In this document: piece by piece, positions 20,764 to 39,625 of the stretch
How the letters are laid out: the number at the start of each line of letters is the position of its first letter
Numbering within the stretch: position 1 is the first letter of the stretch
Source: Antedon bifida
Taxonomy: Eukaryota; Echinodermata; Crinoidea; Comatulida; Antedonidae
DNA length: 64,000 nt
Reading direction: 5' to 3'
Assembly: GCA_963402885.1 (NCBI GenBank)
Contig: OY727093.1
Span: forward strand, 9,063,501-9,127,500
The notes under the pieces: generated by a model
Seen by the model: the letters and a program-made list of their open reading frames with translations, nothing else
Told to the model about the DNA's origin: nothing
Databases searched by the model: none
Made by a program: the position numbers and the translations under genes

Positions 20764-21764
20764 CTACAGTACAATAATGCCTATAGAAATAACATACAGA
20801 TTTATGATATGCATTGATTTAATAATTCCAGATCCTCCTGTGTTACATGTTTGTGGTTTACTAGGCCTACTAATTGATCTTGTATTTGTCGACTCCGTCG
20901 CTTTGTTGTTACCATCATCAGCAGTGCACGTAATACCATCACCTGTGTACCCCTCTGGACATTGCGTGCACCAATACACTATTATGTAAATTAATGCAAT
21001 CAACCAATGGATAGCAAGGGTGAGATTCGCATTCGTTTATATCATTTTCGCATAGCGTTCCGAACCGTCCTTCTTGGCAATTACAAGTGAATAATCCCAA
21101 GCCTTGTTTTTGCTTAGCTGGCTGTGTACATATTCCAAACGGTTCACACAGACAATTAATTATTTCTAAAGTCAAATTAATGGTACGCTGGTGTCTCTCG
21201 GTGTTATAAAGTAAAACTTTAATGTACGTGTTTTCACCGATGTAATTATCAATGGGAACAGTCCAAATGAATTTGCCGTTTGTTGTAATTGAAGAAAGCG
21301 ATGGTCCATTGACGAATTGAAACATCACTGGTAATGACGAAATCTCATTTACAAATTGAATTGTTAAACTATATCCTGGAAATGCTCGGATTATGTAATT
21401 CTCTGGAAAGATTAAATCAAGTATTTCACAATCTCCCGTAATTTTTTCGGAAAATACTATACATCCTGGTTCTACAACAGCGCATGCTCGTTCCCTTGAT
21501 CTTTCTCCATCTATGCATTCTGTCCAATTGCTCCATCGTTTTAGTTGATAAAACCTCCATATATGCGTCCCAACAAACTTTTGAATATTTTGCTGAAGTG
21601 TTAGAAGCATATGTAGTATCAATACAAACTTGATCATTTGCTTGTCTGTTAAGTAAACGATCTCGAAAGAAACTGCTGAGCGGAGTCCCAGCACTTGAAA
21701 TTTGATCAAAATTGTCTTTTGATTTTTCCACTTTCGCCCAAAGTTGCTCATTTAGCAATATCAT
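20764..21764 (-). pseudogene. TSP1/EGF mucin-like protein, frameshifted
   Basis: Three overlapping minus-strand frames read as one extracellular protein. N-terminal part: QANDQVCIDTTYASNTSAKY. Next a thrombospondin type 1-like segment (RWSNWTECIDGERSRERAC) and a beta-rich segment (NGKFIWTVPIDNYIGENTYI). Then two EGF modules (CEPFGICTQP...FTCNCQEGRFGTLC, and DINECESHPCYPLVDC...TQCPEGYTGDGITC) and a Ser/Thr-rich stretch with a hydrophobic C-terminal tail. This layout recalls the C-terminal part of invertebrate mucin-like (NIDO/AMOP/VWD/EGF) proteins. The frame changes near 21550 and again near 20975, where one extra G separates the two halves of the second EGF. With no introns over 1 kb, a decayed or retrocopied fragment is likeliest; an assembly error is the alternative. 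Confidence 0.65.
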
Positions 21765-21949
21765 CTTTTATTTTTGTTTTTACAAGCTCCCATAAAAAAA
21801 CGAAGTAGTCGAAGTTTGCAGTTCGACTTAATGAAGTCGAGCTTTTAGTCGAGTTGCACACGTCTGGGTAACAAAGGCTATACATTGGCCAATGACAAGA
21901 GAGTATTTGAGGAGCAGACGAAGTTTTGCGCATTGATATCACTTTCCAT

Positions 21950-22384
21950 TTTCTTACAAAACTTTTTACGCATCAGGACTATATACATGAAAAATAATTT
22001 TAATCGTTAATTATTAGAACAAGATCAGTATTAATTTAACAGTGAAGTACTTTTGATTAACAACAAACAAAATCTTCGAAATATATTTAGGAACCATGGC
22101 GTAACGGTAACTTTCATATTTTCTAGGCCTCCAACAAAGTATGATCGCGACGAACCACGCACTTCATAGCGTGACAAGAAAGCGCTAGGCCCCCTAAACA
22201 TTCCATCGCGTGGTGAATTTCCGCATCTCCCATTGTCGCTATGGCGTGACGTAGTTCAAGTCGGACTTAGCGCGAAGAAAATAATGTAATTTGTATACGG
22301 TTGTAAATAAAGATGATTTTCATTATTATAACATATACCAATGTATATTTAATTAAGCTAATATAAAAATAGATATTTCATTCT
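21950..22384. other. Intergenic, nothing recognised
   Basis: No ORF or repeat of note. Confidence 0.45.
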
Positions 22385-22760
22385 TCAATATCAAGTTTTC
22401 AAGTTTCAAGTTTCAAGTTTATTGTTTCACACAATATAATACAATATGAACAGAAACATAAATTAATAAATACAATTGTGTGAGGAGGACGCATTAAGCC
22501 AAGGCTTTAAGTTTGGTCCTCCAGATAAGTAATATATTTAATTATTTAATTTAAGTGAGAGAACAAAAAAAAAACTTCTTTCTTTCGTCAAATTGACAAA
22601 TAAAATTAAACAAAAAGGCACAAAAAAGACAAAAAAAACAGTCTTAAGGCAATTGTGCATTACTAATGTTCTAAATAGTTTGAAATAAGTGTTTGTTTGT
22701 ATTTTGTTTTAAATGTATTTATGATGGTTATTGCTTTTAGATTGAGCGGTAAGTTGTTCC
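22385..22760 (-). mobile_element. LINE-type 3' end with CTTGAAA repeats
   Basis: Read on the minus strand: GGAGGACCAAACTTAAAGCC, a spacer, GTGTGAAACAATAAACTTG and then repeated CTTGAAA units. This is the usual 3' end of CR1/L2-group LINEs or their SINEs. Coding sequence is absent. Confidence 0.6.
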
Positions 22761-22945
22761 ATATATATCTGGCCAATATAACAACTCAATGACTGTTACG
22801 TTTTTCATAAACATCGTTTAAAAACCATTTAGTCGACCATTTAGCCTGCCCCCTCCAGGACTAAAAAAATCGATCAAAATCCGTCTCGATTTAGTCGAGG
22901 TTGGCCTGAATTAGTCGGCGATTTAGTTGAAGTTCGGTTTATGAA

Positions 22946-23088
22946 TTAAAATGACGTCATTTTTAAAGTTTTAGCTCGAACTACGACTAAAGTCCGGTTT
23001 AAGAATACGGGCGTATGAATTAAAATTACGTCATTTTTAAAGTTTTAGCTCGAACTACGACTAAAGTCCGGTTTAAGAATACGGGCGA
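22946..23088. repeat. Tandem duplication of about 71 bp
   Basis: Two near-identical units (GAATTAAAATGACGTCATTT ... GGTTTAAGAATACGGGCG) adjoin each other. A related inverted TAGTCGAGCTTTTAGTCGAG stretch lies at about 21800-21860. Confidence 0.85.
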
Positions 23089-23099
23089 TATATATAAAG

Positions 23100-24247
23100 A
23101 GTTACGACATTGAAAATTAGAAGCCATTTTTGTGTCAAAGAATTCGCACGCTGAGGGCGCGCGCGTTTATTTTGTATAGCGTTTTCCTGTAGTTCATGCA
23201 TTAATTTTAGATTTTGTTGTCTATGAAATAACGCTTAGATTCCGTTTTTATTTTAATAATTAATTTTATTAATGGTATTTATTTGGTAACATATATATAT
23301 TTTTTTTATAATAACAAAAAAATAAATGCTCGGGCATACATGGAAGTTAACATCAAAACATGAACCAAAACAAAAAACACACAAATTCACCCCTCTTTTT
23401 ATACAGTACTGTATATGGCTTTCTGTGTGTTTTTGACACAAACTGCGCCGCCAACGTTATTAAATTTCAGAGACTCGTTCATCATTTCATTTGTAATAAT
23501 CTGCCTTTATTATTTTAATATTGTTTATACCCTTTTCAGTATATTAACAAATATATCCACGACACTTAATTATTTTATTTAGTCATCAAAGCATGCATTA
23601 TGAATTGAAAATATTACATAAGTGTTATTAATAGGACGTAGTTATGGGATGTTTTGTTCCATCAATCAATCAATCGAACTTTATAATGTACTAACGCACG
23701 CGCGCAATATTCTTTGCCGCAAGTACTTCTGTACGCTGTGCACATCGATATTTCACCGTAAAATGTGCAACTACATTTTTTTAAATATAAGAAAAAGTTG
23801 AAAGTAATTTGTTGCTCCTATACTTTACATGCATTAACGGAGACAAGTTTGACACAAATTGATCTGCATATCACGTGACTATAATCCAATGTCGTAACTC
23901 TCTCTATATATGGCTCTGGCTCTGACGCTCTATGGACAATAGCGCCCTCGTGCTTGAACAAGTAAAGTTGGTAAAGCGTATAGTCATCACTATAACTGTC
24001 ATCTATCGTCACTGAATACGTTTCATTTCTTGTATTGCGATGCTTTTATGATAACAATACGATTTATTGTTTAAGACAAGACAAAACAAATGTATGCAAT
24101 TTAATAATATTAATTTATTTAGATATTTTATTAGACATTTTTTTAACAGTCTTGTCCAAACGATAGGCACAGAGCCTAGAGCGATTTTAAGTTATTTCCT
24201 GGTGAATACTTGGAAACTCTTGGAGGAAAATGTCCATACACCACACG
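23100..24247. other. Intergenic, AT-rich
   Basis: A short ATCAATCAATCAATCGAA tract near 23660 resembles another LINE tail in reverse. Otherwise nothing is recognised. Confidence 0.45.
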
Positions 24248-25804
24248 TCACCTGCATTCAGGCTCATCCGTATCTATTAGTGTAAGCTTTTCTCCATCTA
24301 CTGGTCTCATAGATGGTGGTGTATACCCTCTTAAATATCTACAATTCCTAACATCATTCCAAATTTTATCTTCCACTGACTGTTTCGCTTTCTCTAACAT
24401 TTTCTCCTCATCGAGGTGTAATTTCAAAGGTATTGATAAATTTCCATAGTGCAACGATCGCCTCAATTCACGACTTATGTTCAACTGTTCCTGAAATTTA
24501 GCAGGATCTACTGATGAACTGATAGATTTTCTTCTCCCCCGAAAAGGAATAACTTTGTCCGGTTCCATTGGCGGTGGTCGTGGAGTTACTGCTCTCTCGC
24601 TTATATTATCTGCAATATAGGAAATGCTATGCCGTCTTCGGGCACTTTGAATACGTTGAAGGTTTTTTATTATGCTTTCATTATTATCAGGCTTGCTGTT
24701 ACTGCAAGTAGTATTGTTATTATTTTCAATTTTATTATCCTTTGGTTTGTTTGGTTGCCGAGTTGAACGAATGGTGCGTAAATGTTTGTCAGCGCGCGGT
24801 TCACGCTCTACTGGTTTCAATTTGTTTACTTTCAACTCATTTCCTGATGATATCTTTTTCTTTTTAATCTTTTTCTTTTTTCGTACTTTAGTCATTTTTG
24901 GGGTTGTATCTTCATCTTGTTTGTCCTGTTCATTTGTACTGTTACTATCCGTTTTTGTTTCCGTTACGCTATCTTCTGTTTGATTCGCGTCAGAATCATC
25001 ATCTTCTGTTTCGTCATCAGAAAAATTATCTTCCTGAACAGGAGACATAATGTTGATTTTCTGCCATCGTTTTATAGCTCCACTTGTGTTATTTTGCTCT
25101 GCTTCTGTATTTTTATTTGTCTCATCTTCTTCCCAAGGAGCCAATCTACTACGAGTCTCAGTATTTGAATCAGTCTGTAAATCAGCAACGGTTGAATCTT
25201 CCATTTTTTGTTTGACAACAAACATTGAGGATGATGTTGATTGAACAGTATTTTCATCCCGATGTTTGAAAGCGTATAGAGCAGAAACACTGCTTCTTCG
25301 CTGTAATCTCGCTGATTTATCTACAAGATTAGCATCGTCTATGTTAATTTGTTTTCTTTGTGAAGACATGTATCTAAACGAATCAACCGCATGCTTCGGC
25401 TGAGCAAGACGTGTGAAAGTACAGGAACTTTCATCACCATAACTTTTAGATAACTTTAATTTGCTTATTTGAGTGTCGTTATGATCTTTAGAAAATAGCA
25501 TTGACGCAGGAAGAGAATGCCGTCTGCCCATGCGCGGTCCGCTCGACTTTGATCGTAGCGGTAGCATCGAGTTCTCGTTTTGTACATCAGGTCGACGGAG
25601 TAAGTTCGACTGAGTCTGCCGGACTGTATCCTGTTTTACGTCTTTAATGTCCAATAATGATTTCCGTATAATGTCTTTCTCCATATCAATATTCTTCTGT
25701 ATCTGCGTCTGGTTATAATCCAGTCTTTTAATTTCCTTTTTTAAAAAGTTTTCAGAGGCTTTGATCTGTGGAAGACTAGCGCACAAGGTGGGCTTGTGAA
25801 ACAT
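24248..25804 (-). CDS. Intronless orphan protein, low complexity, 518 aa
   Basis: A long uninterrupted minus-strand frame. The open frame extends upstream to about 25900, but the first in-frame ATG is at 25804 (MFHKPTLCASLPQ). The upstream part has no ATG and follows an acceptor-like CTGTAACTAG, so this may instead be the last exon of a spliced gene. Visible parts: a charged, probably coiled N-terminal segment (ENFLKKEIKRLDYNQTQIQK), Ser-rich and basic patches (GRRHSLPAS, RRRHSISYI, RGRRKSISSS) that resemble basophilic kinase sites, an acidic run (SDDETEDDDSDANQTED), a Lys-rich run (RKKKKIKKKK) that could be a nuclear signal, and a C-terminal RYLRGYTPPSMRP. There is no signal peptide or membrane segment. 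I recognise no family. Its length without stops and its balanced codons argue that it is real. Confidence 0.75.
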   Translation of the reverse strand: MFHKPTLCASLPQIKASENFLKKEIKRLDYNQTQIQKNIDMEKDIIRKSLLDIKDVKQDTVRQTQSNLLRRPDVQNENSMLPLRSKSSGPRMGRRHSLPASMLFSKDHNDTQISKLKLSKSYGDESSCTFTRLAQPKHAVDSFRYMSSQRKQINIDDANLVDKSARLQRRSSVSALYAFKHRDENTVQSTSSSMFVVKQKMEDSTVADLQTDSNTETRSRLAPWEEDETNKNTEAEQNNTSGAIKRWQKINIMSPVQEDNFSDDETEDDDSDANQTEDSVTETKTDSNSTNEQDKQDEDTTPKMTKVRKKKKIKKKKISSGNELKVNKLKPVEREPRADKHLRTIRSTRQPNKPKDNKIENNNNTTCSNSKPDNNESIIKNLQRIQSARRRHSISYIADNISERAVTPRPPPMEPDKVIPFRGRRKSISSSVDPAKFQEQLNISRELRRSLHYGNLSIPLKLHLDEEKMLEKAKQSVEDKIWNDVRNCRYLRGYTPPSMRPVDGEKLTLIDTDEPECR

Positions 25805-25949
25805 ACCGTACACGCATCTGTTAAAATTCCGTTTAAAAAGTTGTTCAATTTGGTGTTTTCTAAACACACTCAATACTATTATAGTATTCGTTTTAAATCG
25901 TTTTATACAGAATTTCTAGTTACAGGTAAAAACTAAGCTCACATTCAAA

Positions 25950-26460
25950 TCTTTTCAGGTCGCTTATCCAAAGTTTCTTGATGATGAAACAAATTAAACT
26001 TGTTTCCAGTTGACTTTCTTCAGGTTTTGGTTCACTTTGAAACTGCAACTTGAATACCAATATTTCCTGCAGTTCACTTTGTCAAGTTGTGTTGGTTGAA
26101 AAAACTTGAAATCAAATTCTTTCAGTTCACTTTACAAAGTTGTCCAAAAAATAATAAACTTGTACTAACAATTTTCCAGTTCATTTCCAAAGTTTGCATG
26201 GTGAAAAAGTAAAACTATAACAAGTGTACTTTTATGAAATACATGCATGAGGTAAAAAAGAAACTCGTATTACTCTCTTTCCACCTTTCTCAGTTCTTGG
26301 TTTAAAAAAAGTAATTCTATAAACAAAATACTTTCCAGGCCGCTTTTCCAAAGTAGAAACAGTTTTTTCCCAATAGTAAAACTAAACCGTATTAAAATCG
26401 TTCCTGATCACCAGTATTTACTACAGTTTTCTTGGTTAAAACTAAACTTCCATCAAAATG
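25950..26460. repeat. Degenerate repeat upstream of the orphan gene
   Basis: About six loose copies of TTTCCAGTTCACTTTCCAAA followed by GTTG or GTTT and an AAACTTG block, spaced 60-90 bp. It is too diverged to give one period by eye. Confidence 0.5.
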
Positions 26461-28690
26461 CCTAGTTGTAGAAACATGCGCATTCATTGCTATCAACGAA
26501 CTACAAAAATTTATTATCCTTTTTACTAAATATAAGAACATTCTTTACGTTAGCAGTTGATGGAAGAACGCCAAGGTAGGAAAATTGTGAGTATAATGTA
26601 AAGAAGGAGGAGGAGCGTAAAATATAGGTTATACAGTAGAACCATAGCGACCATCTGTCAATTCATCGACCAATAAGATTTAAACACTCTAATGTTCGAT
26701 TAGCCGGATTACATAGGCTTACTCGGTCACATCTCATTCTGTTACTCACTAATTGGCCTCTATTATGCAACAATCACATAATGGAATCTAGACTGAATAA
26801 CAACACTTCATTGTAAATCACTCATTAAGATAATAGGCACACTACTGAGCATTTGAATTCGCGGAGTTCATCAAACTTTGTTCGAAAAAAGGTTTAATTC
26901 AAATTATGAATGAAAATGCATTATAACAACATTCCATGGAAATTTATGTGACGTAGGTAGAGGAGCAAACATTGGGACTGTATGAAATATGTGTTAAAAT
27001 AACAATAAAAAGATACAAAAACAGAATATTACTATGAACAAAAGGTTGAAGATGTATACAAAATTGAATTGAAAAAAAGGAATGAATAAAGGTGGTGGTT
27101 AACAATATTGGGATTGTAGTGCGTTATGAGGGACAACATTGGCTCATATTGGATTTGAACCTGGGTATCCTGGACTAGTGGTAAAATACATTCAACTCGA
27201 CAAATTGACATTATTCACAACGTAATATATTATAAATATTAAAAAATGTGTTTCACTTTTTGACTCTTAAAAAAAAAGTTGTCAGAACTGGTTTGATTGA
27301 TCGCTATAAGGTGAACAATTCCCGTTGGCAGTCTGAACGACTAAATTAGTTTTCTTTAATTTATTTATAACACAAACCATGATTAGGTTGTCGACAACGG
27401 ACAATAAGTACACAACAATTAAACTAACAAAGGATGATCCACTAACAAAGGACAGACAATAGTTTATTATTTACCACAATCATTAGGGTATCTTCAATAG
27501 TTGGACTTCTATCAAGGATTCTGTGACGTCAATATTTTTTTATGTTCAATGCCGTTGGTTAAGCTAACATAGTAAGTATGTTTAGACCTAAGGCCCGAAG
27601 AACAATATATAACAATGTTATGTGTTGTCTAAGAGAACTAACCTTTGGCATAGACTGTATACGATTGCAGCTAACACATGCTAGGCCTGTCTATCAGGAC
27701 AGACATTTTAATGGTGTGATGTACGAATGGGAAGAGGGTAGATGGGAATTACTAAACAGGAGAAGGATTCGGAACATTCAGGCTTAAAAAGTTCATAAAG
27801 GGCTCCTTACTCAATTGTGTTAACGTAGGCCCCTACTCTAGTATTCTACGTTATTGTGTGCATTTTGATGTTGGTGTGTATGTGTGGGGGGAGGGGGCGT
27901 AAGTTCAGCTAAATCCTCAAAAATGATATAGTAGGTATAATATTTTATAATGGCCAGTTACATCAACCACACGACACACATCTGTCATCATGTCATAAGT
28001 AAAAACGACCAACGCATCGAACATAAAAATGTGCCATAAAGTATCCCGTCAGTGTATCAATCACACAACACTACTCATCTAAAATTAAAGACCAGCTGGA
28101 TAAAAATGTCCTCTAATTTGCGACCACTTCTCTGACAAAATTGAAAAACAAATTATCTATGTACATGATGCACGATATGCCAGACTAGACTGTGTATCGT
28201 ATATACTTTCTTATAGTTTCATTTATGTTATTATTTCTTATAAAAACTGTTATTACAGACTATTGCGATTACTGAGTAATTTACCCGTAGTTCATAGTTT
28301 TAATAAATGAGGTTTTTCAACCAAAAATGCAGGTGCTTACAATACAGTACAGTAATTGGGGAAAACCGGTAACGGTTGGTTACACCGTATTGTAGGTAGT
28401 TAGGCCTAATACATTTCTTAACAATTATTGCAGCGATTGATTGCACGCATCATGATAATGATAGTTATGGAAGGTACCAAGGGCGGATCCATACTTAGAG
28501 GGGTTCATCGTAAAGTACTGAACTTGTAACTTGTTCGATTCTTCGCATTGTATTTGCCGAACACTTCGAATCCGCCTATGGGGCACGACATAAATATCCG
28601 GAATAAAAAACCAGGGTCCACTCTCCACGGAGAGAGAAGGGATTAAACTAACTAAAAACACCGAACGGGAGACAACAACAATATATATAT
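26461..28690. other. Long intergenic stretch, nothing firm
   Basis: The 69-codon ORF at 27578-27787 starts with a true ATG (MFRPKARRTIYNN) but has no domain, splice site or neighbour to support it, so I leave it uncalled. No repeat family is obvious. Confidence 0.45.
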
Positions 28691-28696
28691 ATATAC

Positions 28697-29040
28697 ATTA
28701 AACATGTATTGTCCTCAAAAAATTAATAAAATCAGACTTTAAATAGGCCATTTTGCAGTTTTAATAAAGATATTCACTTCTGTAAAAAAAAACCAAAAAA
28801 AAAAAATAAATTATTTCACTTATAAAAAGACAAAAAGAAACGTTTAATTTTAAACAAAAACCTTTGTCTGACAGACAATTTAAGTATGGTTCGCTTTAAA
28901 TTACATTTTTTTTCAATAATTTTTTTTCTCGATCCGGTTTTTGGTCAAAGTGAATAACTATTATGCGACACTAAAATGGCATATTAAAAACAAATTTTAA
29001 AATATATATTTTTTAGGGGGACAATATATCTGCAATAATT
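28697..29040. mobile_element. MITE family B copy
   Basis: Starts ACATGTATTGTCCTC and ends GGGGGACAATATATCTGCAA. It shares the TTTTTGGTCAAAGTGAATAA block with copies at 3363 and 63699. Both inverted ends are present but decayed. Confidence 0.75.
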
Positions 29041-30120
29041 TGAATCTATTAGTCCTTGGCCCATACATTTTTGCGAACCGTGCATTATCATATCAAAGTA
29101 ACACTCTAATTTTTAAAACATGATTTAAACTTCTGTTAATGCTTTCACATCACGCGCGTTATAAAAATAATTTTTATAAATCAAATTACAAAAGATTTGA
29201 ATCAGATTTATGAACTATTCCTCGGTGAATAAAAAAAAAATATTTAGGTCAAAAAGAAATATTGATGTAGGATATATCAACACGTCGTAACATTAACATT
29301 AGGTGAGAGATCATGTCCATTTTTAGCAACAACACACTTTGGAATTCCATCAAGCACGTGGGATACAATTGGTCTCATTTAGGGTAAACTTAAATGACTT
29401 TTGTGTCAAAACCCGATTTCCATTTAAAACGTTCTTCAATTGTTTGTAAGTCTTTGGTGGGTCTTGAAATTAACTTAATATTATTTTTACCTTAAAATAT
29501 CTTTACTGCTCGATAGTAACTACTGTGAAAACTCATCTTGAGTGGAATTTCCGTTGGTGAAATGAGGAGGTGGGGGAAACTACCAGGCCGTAGTCTAATT
29601 CTAGTTGGGAAAACCAGCCCGAGCACAATTGCCCTGTTTTCTAGTGAAATTCAAAAAGCGATATTATTTCCTACATTTATGCTGGATACCTATCGTGAGG
29701 AATCTGTTGAACATTTAGAAAATGATAACTGAACGTGTATAAAAAATCACCAAGATAGGCATTATGGGGTATGCCTTTTTACTATAATTATATAAAACAG
29801 ATGAATTCGAATCTTACACGATTCATTCGCATGGTAGTTGTATAGCATTTGTACTGCTTAAATAACCTTTACCCCAATACCGGTACTTTCGGAAGTCAAA
29901 GGATTGCAATAGTGTTTCTGGGCCAAACCATCATCATTCACATTCAAGCAAATAAATAATACGACTGACACCGGTAGTGAGGATCACTGATGATAGCTAT
30001 AAAATGCATCTTGGAAACAGATGACATTGGCTTAATCATATATTGTTCCACAAACACTCGTTTGTGCTACATATTGCAATATATTGTATGTATGTATTAT
30101 AAACACCACAGGCAAAACAA
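29041..30120. other. Intergenic, nothing recognised
   Basis: AT-rich; the short ORF at 29538-29732 is not supported. Confidence 0.45.
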
Positions 30121-30296
30121 AAACGCCCGGTGATATACTGGAAATTGATTAATTAACTTGAAACGATAAGATGAGGAAATCTGTGAGAATGAGAAAAAGT
30201 TTCCCCAACCGAGATTCGAACCCGGAACCTTTTGCTTGATATGCAGATGTCCTAACCATTAGACCACTGGGACTTTCATGGTATTGTTCAAACCCG
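30121..30296 (-). mobile_element. tRNA-headed SINE-like unit, copy D (diverged)
   Basis: Same tail (CGCCCGGTGATATACTGG) and tRNA-like part (30202-30273) as copies A-C but more diverged, showing that the family is dispersed and older than the 16-17 kb cluster. The ATATCAA anticodon loop is unchanged. Confidence 0.75.
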
Positions 30297-30347
30297 ATAT
30301 TTTTCAACAACTATTATTGTAACCGTACAATATTTAATAGAAATAGA

Positions 30348-30474
30348 TACAGTAGAACTCTGATGAAGGCAACACCTTCGGGAGTGTCCCCTGAATAAGG
30401 ATCTGTCCGTATTATTCAAACACGACCCTCGTTCGTGTCATGGAATATGTCCCCAAGGAGGTGGTTCTACTGCA
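30348..30474. mobile_element. MITE family C (TACAGTAGAAC ends)
   Basis: Inverted ends TACAGTAGAACTC and GTGGTTCTACTGCA enclose GTGTCCCCTGAATAAGG-type sequence. Related GTGTCCCCT pieces occur near 33290-33362, 47750-47900, 52496-52580, 52940-53085 and 57629-57680. TA-flanked CAGTAGAAC ends suggest a mariner-type origin, which is inference. Confidence 0.7.
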
Positions 30475-30619
30475 TGGCCGGCCTTAAGGACAATAATGAC
30501 ATTGAAGTGTTTAATTGAGGTATAATCGTTTTAAGGCTTACCGGTGACACCAGACGTGCCTGTCAAAAAAAACAGAACATCACTATTAATTTTGTGTTTT
30601 TATAGTTTATTTTGTATTT

Positions 30620-30712
30620 ACTGTTTGTTTGAGGGTCCCTAATGATCAGCTGATGCTGGATGGACCACCCTCATAAAATATTGTTGAAATAAAATAAATT
30701 AAAAAAAATAAA
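30620..30712 (+). mobile_element. Solo LINE/SINE 3' tail
   Basis: GAGGGTCCCTAATGATCAGC, a spacer, ACCACCCTCATAAA and an A-rich end. It is homologous to the tails at 6795-6880 and 2015-2095. Confidence 0.65.
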
Positions 30713-31816
30713 ATTAAGTTGTTATGTAAAGAGACCCATCAAGATTACCTCTTTTGAATTGGAAACAATAGACCAAAGTTTGGAACAACATTGGAAACAA
30801 TGCCAGTGTGTATACATAAAACAATAAGTATAATGTGCCTATGAACACAAGGTCTAATGACTATAATACGTTGGTATACAATGAATATTGATTAAGTCGC
30901 CTTTGGATACTTAAATATTTAACAACATAACTTGACGATCGTAGTTGATGTCTAGATCAAAACAGGACCTTGAAACCAGACAAGCATGAATGGCAGGGTG
31001 GGGAAGACATTTTGAAGGCGTTGTATGGGCCCATCATAGAGATATTATCTCTATGATGGGTCCAAATGAGTATTTGTATCTGAAAGGCAAAAATAGCACT
31101 AGTATAGAGTGTACAACAACAAATGATTGTTTTTACAATGAAACATCTACTTCCTTTCTGCTAACGTTTTACTGTGTATATTGATGTGTGTCAAACTTAA
31201 AAGAATGTTGTATACAGAACAGAACAACATAATGAAAAATTAAAAACTACAAGATTTCATAGTTAATATCTTTTATTATATTTTCCCCACCACGGATTCG
31301 CCTTGGACGAATAAAGAGGGGTAATTCTTTATTTAGGAAAATGGCACATAAAAACAATGCCTATGGAATATTGAACACGAAAAAAACTCTGGAAATTCGT
31401 GTTATGTTTTAGTTGCTTTTTAAACATATCGTTTTATAAACGTTTTAATACTGTAAAATGGTGTTCACGTTTTGTCTATAAACTCTTTTAATATAGATCA
31501 TATTACAAAGGAAAACGAGAAAATTCACACAAACTTCTTCTGAGGCTTAAAACAAATACAGTATATTATATTTATTTCATTTTTTTTATAATAATTATCT
31601 TGTCTCTAATCGCCAGTAGGTGTTAGCCAAATCATAAAGTATAATTACTGAATTAAATAAAAAATTAGTTGGCAAATTAATTATTTGTATATATGTGTAA
31701 TCGTACAAATACTGATTTAGTTCCGAGTTGAACATTCTATTTCTACAAACTTAATGGAGAAAATAAGTACACTATTTAATGCCAAAAAATAACCTGTGAC
31801 AACTATCATTGTCACT
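30713..31816. other. Intergenic 3' of DARS1, with a hairpin at 31030-31060
   Basis: The perfect inverted repeat CCCATCATAGAGATA/TATCTCTATGATGGG with a one-base centre lies at 31030-31060. No other feature recognised. Confidence 0.6.
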
Positions 31817-38822
<7,006 letters not shown>

Positions 38823-39115
38823 ATTTTAATAGAAAGTTGTGGAAGAAGATGAAATAAATGATGCAATATGCACACAAAATGTGGGCCAGGCCTACAGTAG
38901 TCTAGACGAAGCAGACACGTTGAACAACAGAGAGGCCGGCCCTTTAAAAAGACAGGAGCCCTCAACGACCGAATTGCCGGTACAGTTTTGTAAAAGTGTA
39001 CAAATGTTTAATATTTACATAAAATTCAATTTAAAAACGGATTCAAACAACAACGAAATAAATATAAATAACAACTTTATCTTTTTTAAAAACATATGTG
39101 ACAGGAATGCTAAAG

Positions 39116-39123
39116 AAAAAAAA
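39116..39123 (-). terminator. Pol III terminator of tRNA-Ile
   Basis: A run of eight T on the minus strand, 8 bases after the tRNA 3' end. Confidence 0.75.
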
Positions 39124-39130
39124 TATCACC

Positions 39131-39203
39131 TGGCCGATATGGGGCTCGAACCCATGACATTCGCGTTATTAGCACGACGCTCTGCCGACTGAGCTAACCG
39201 GCC
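39131..39203 (-). tRNA. tRNA-Ile (AAT)
   Basis: On the minus strand: acceptor GGCCGGT pairs with ATCGGCC, D arm TTAGCTCAGTCGGCAGAGC, anticodon arm CGTGCTAATAACGCG with AAT, T arm CATGGGTTCGAGCCCCATA, discriminator A, 73 nt. A and B boxes are canonical (TTAGCTCAGTCGG and GGTTCGAGCCC). This is the regular eukaryotic tRNA-Ile-AAT sequence with no CCA encoded. It lies about 310 bp upstream of the DARS1 start on the same strand. Unlike the tRNA-like repeats at 16-17 kb, I see only one copy in the window. Confidence 0.92.
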
Positions 39204-39625
39204 TTGGCATGTTGAAAACCATCACAAAATGATACTTGACAGTTTACTCTCTGTATATACTTTTCTTGCTAGCTATTTTAAAGTTGTTAAAATTATAGTT
39301 GTTTTAGGCGGATAGTGAAAATGTAGAATGTATTAAATCTTGTCATCAAACACCTGTATGGCGGAAACCCAGACTGTTTGTGGTTCCTTTTTGGGCTAGC
39401 CTGTGGTACGAGGGCGCTAGACCACGTGTAAGACAGATATTATTACCAGCCTATACCATTTTGGCTATTGAGAATTCTCAAAGGTTTTATGTTTTTTCTA
39501 CCTTTCTGGTAAATGTTCTAATCCAAATTGTATTAATACTAATCAGTAGTGACATTTATGCACACTTGCATACACATTCGCTCATTTTAGTTATTTACAG
39601 TACATTGATGTTATTTGTTGTATAT

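Noticed and set aside
27131-27190. Weak B-box-like GGATTTGAACC as a tRNA relic
   Set aside because: No matching A box or stems.
27578-27787. 69-codon ORF as a gene
   Set aside because: True ATG but no domain, no splice partners and no conserved context visible.
38839-39192. 117-codon ORF on + overlapping the DARS1 5' end
   Set aside because: Antisense to the DARS1 5' UTR and the tRNA-Ile gene; no domain.
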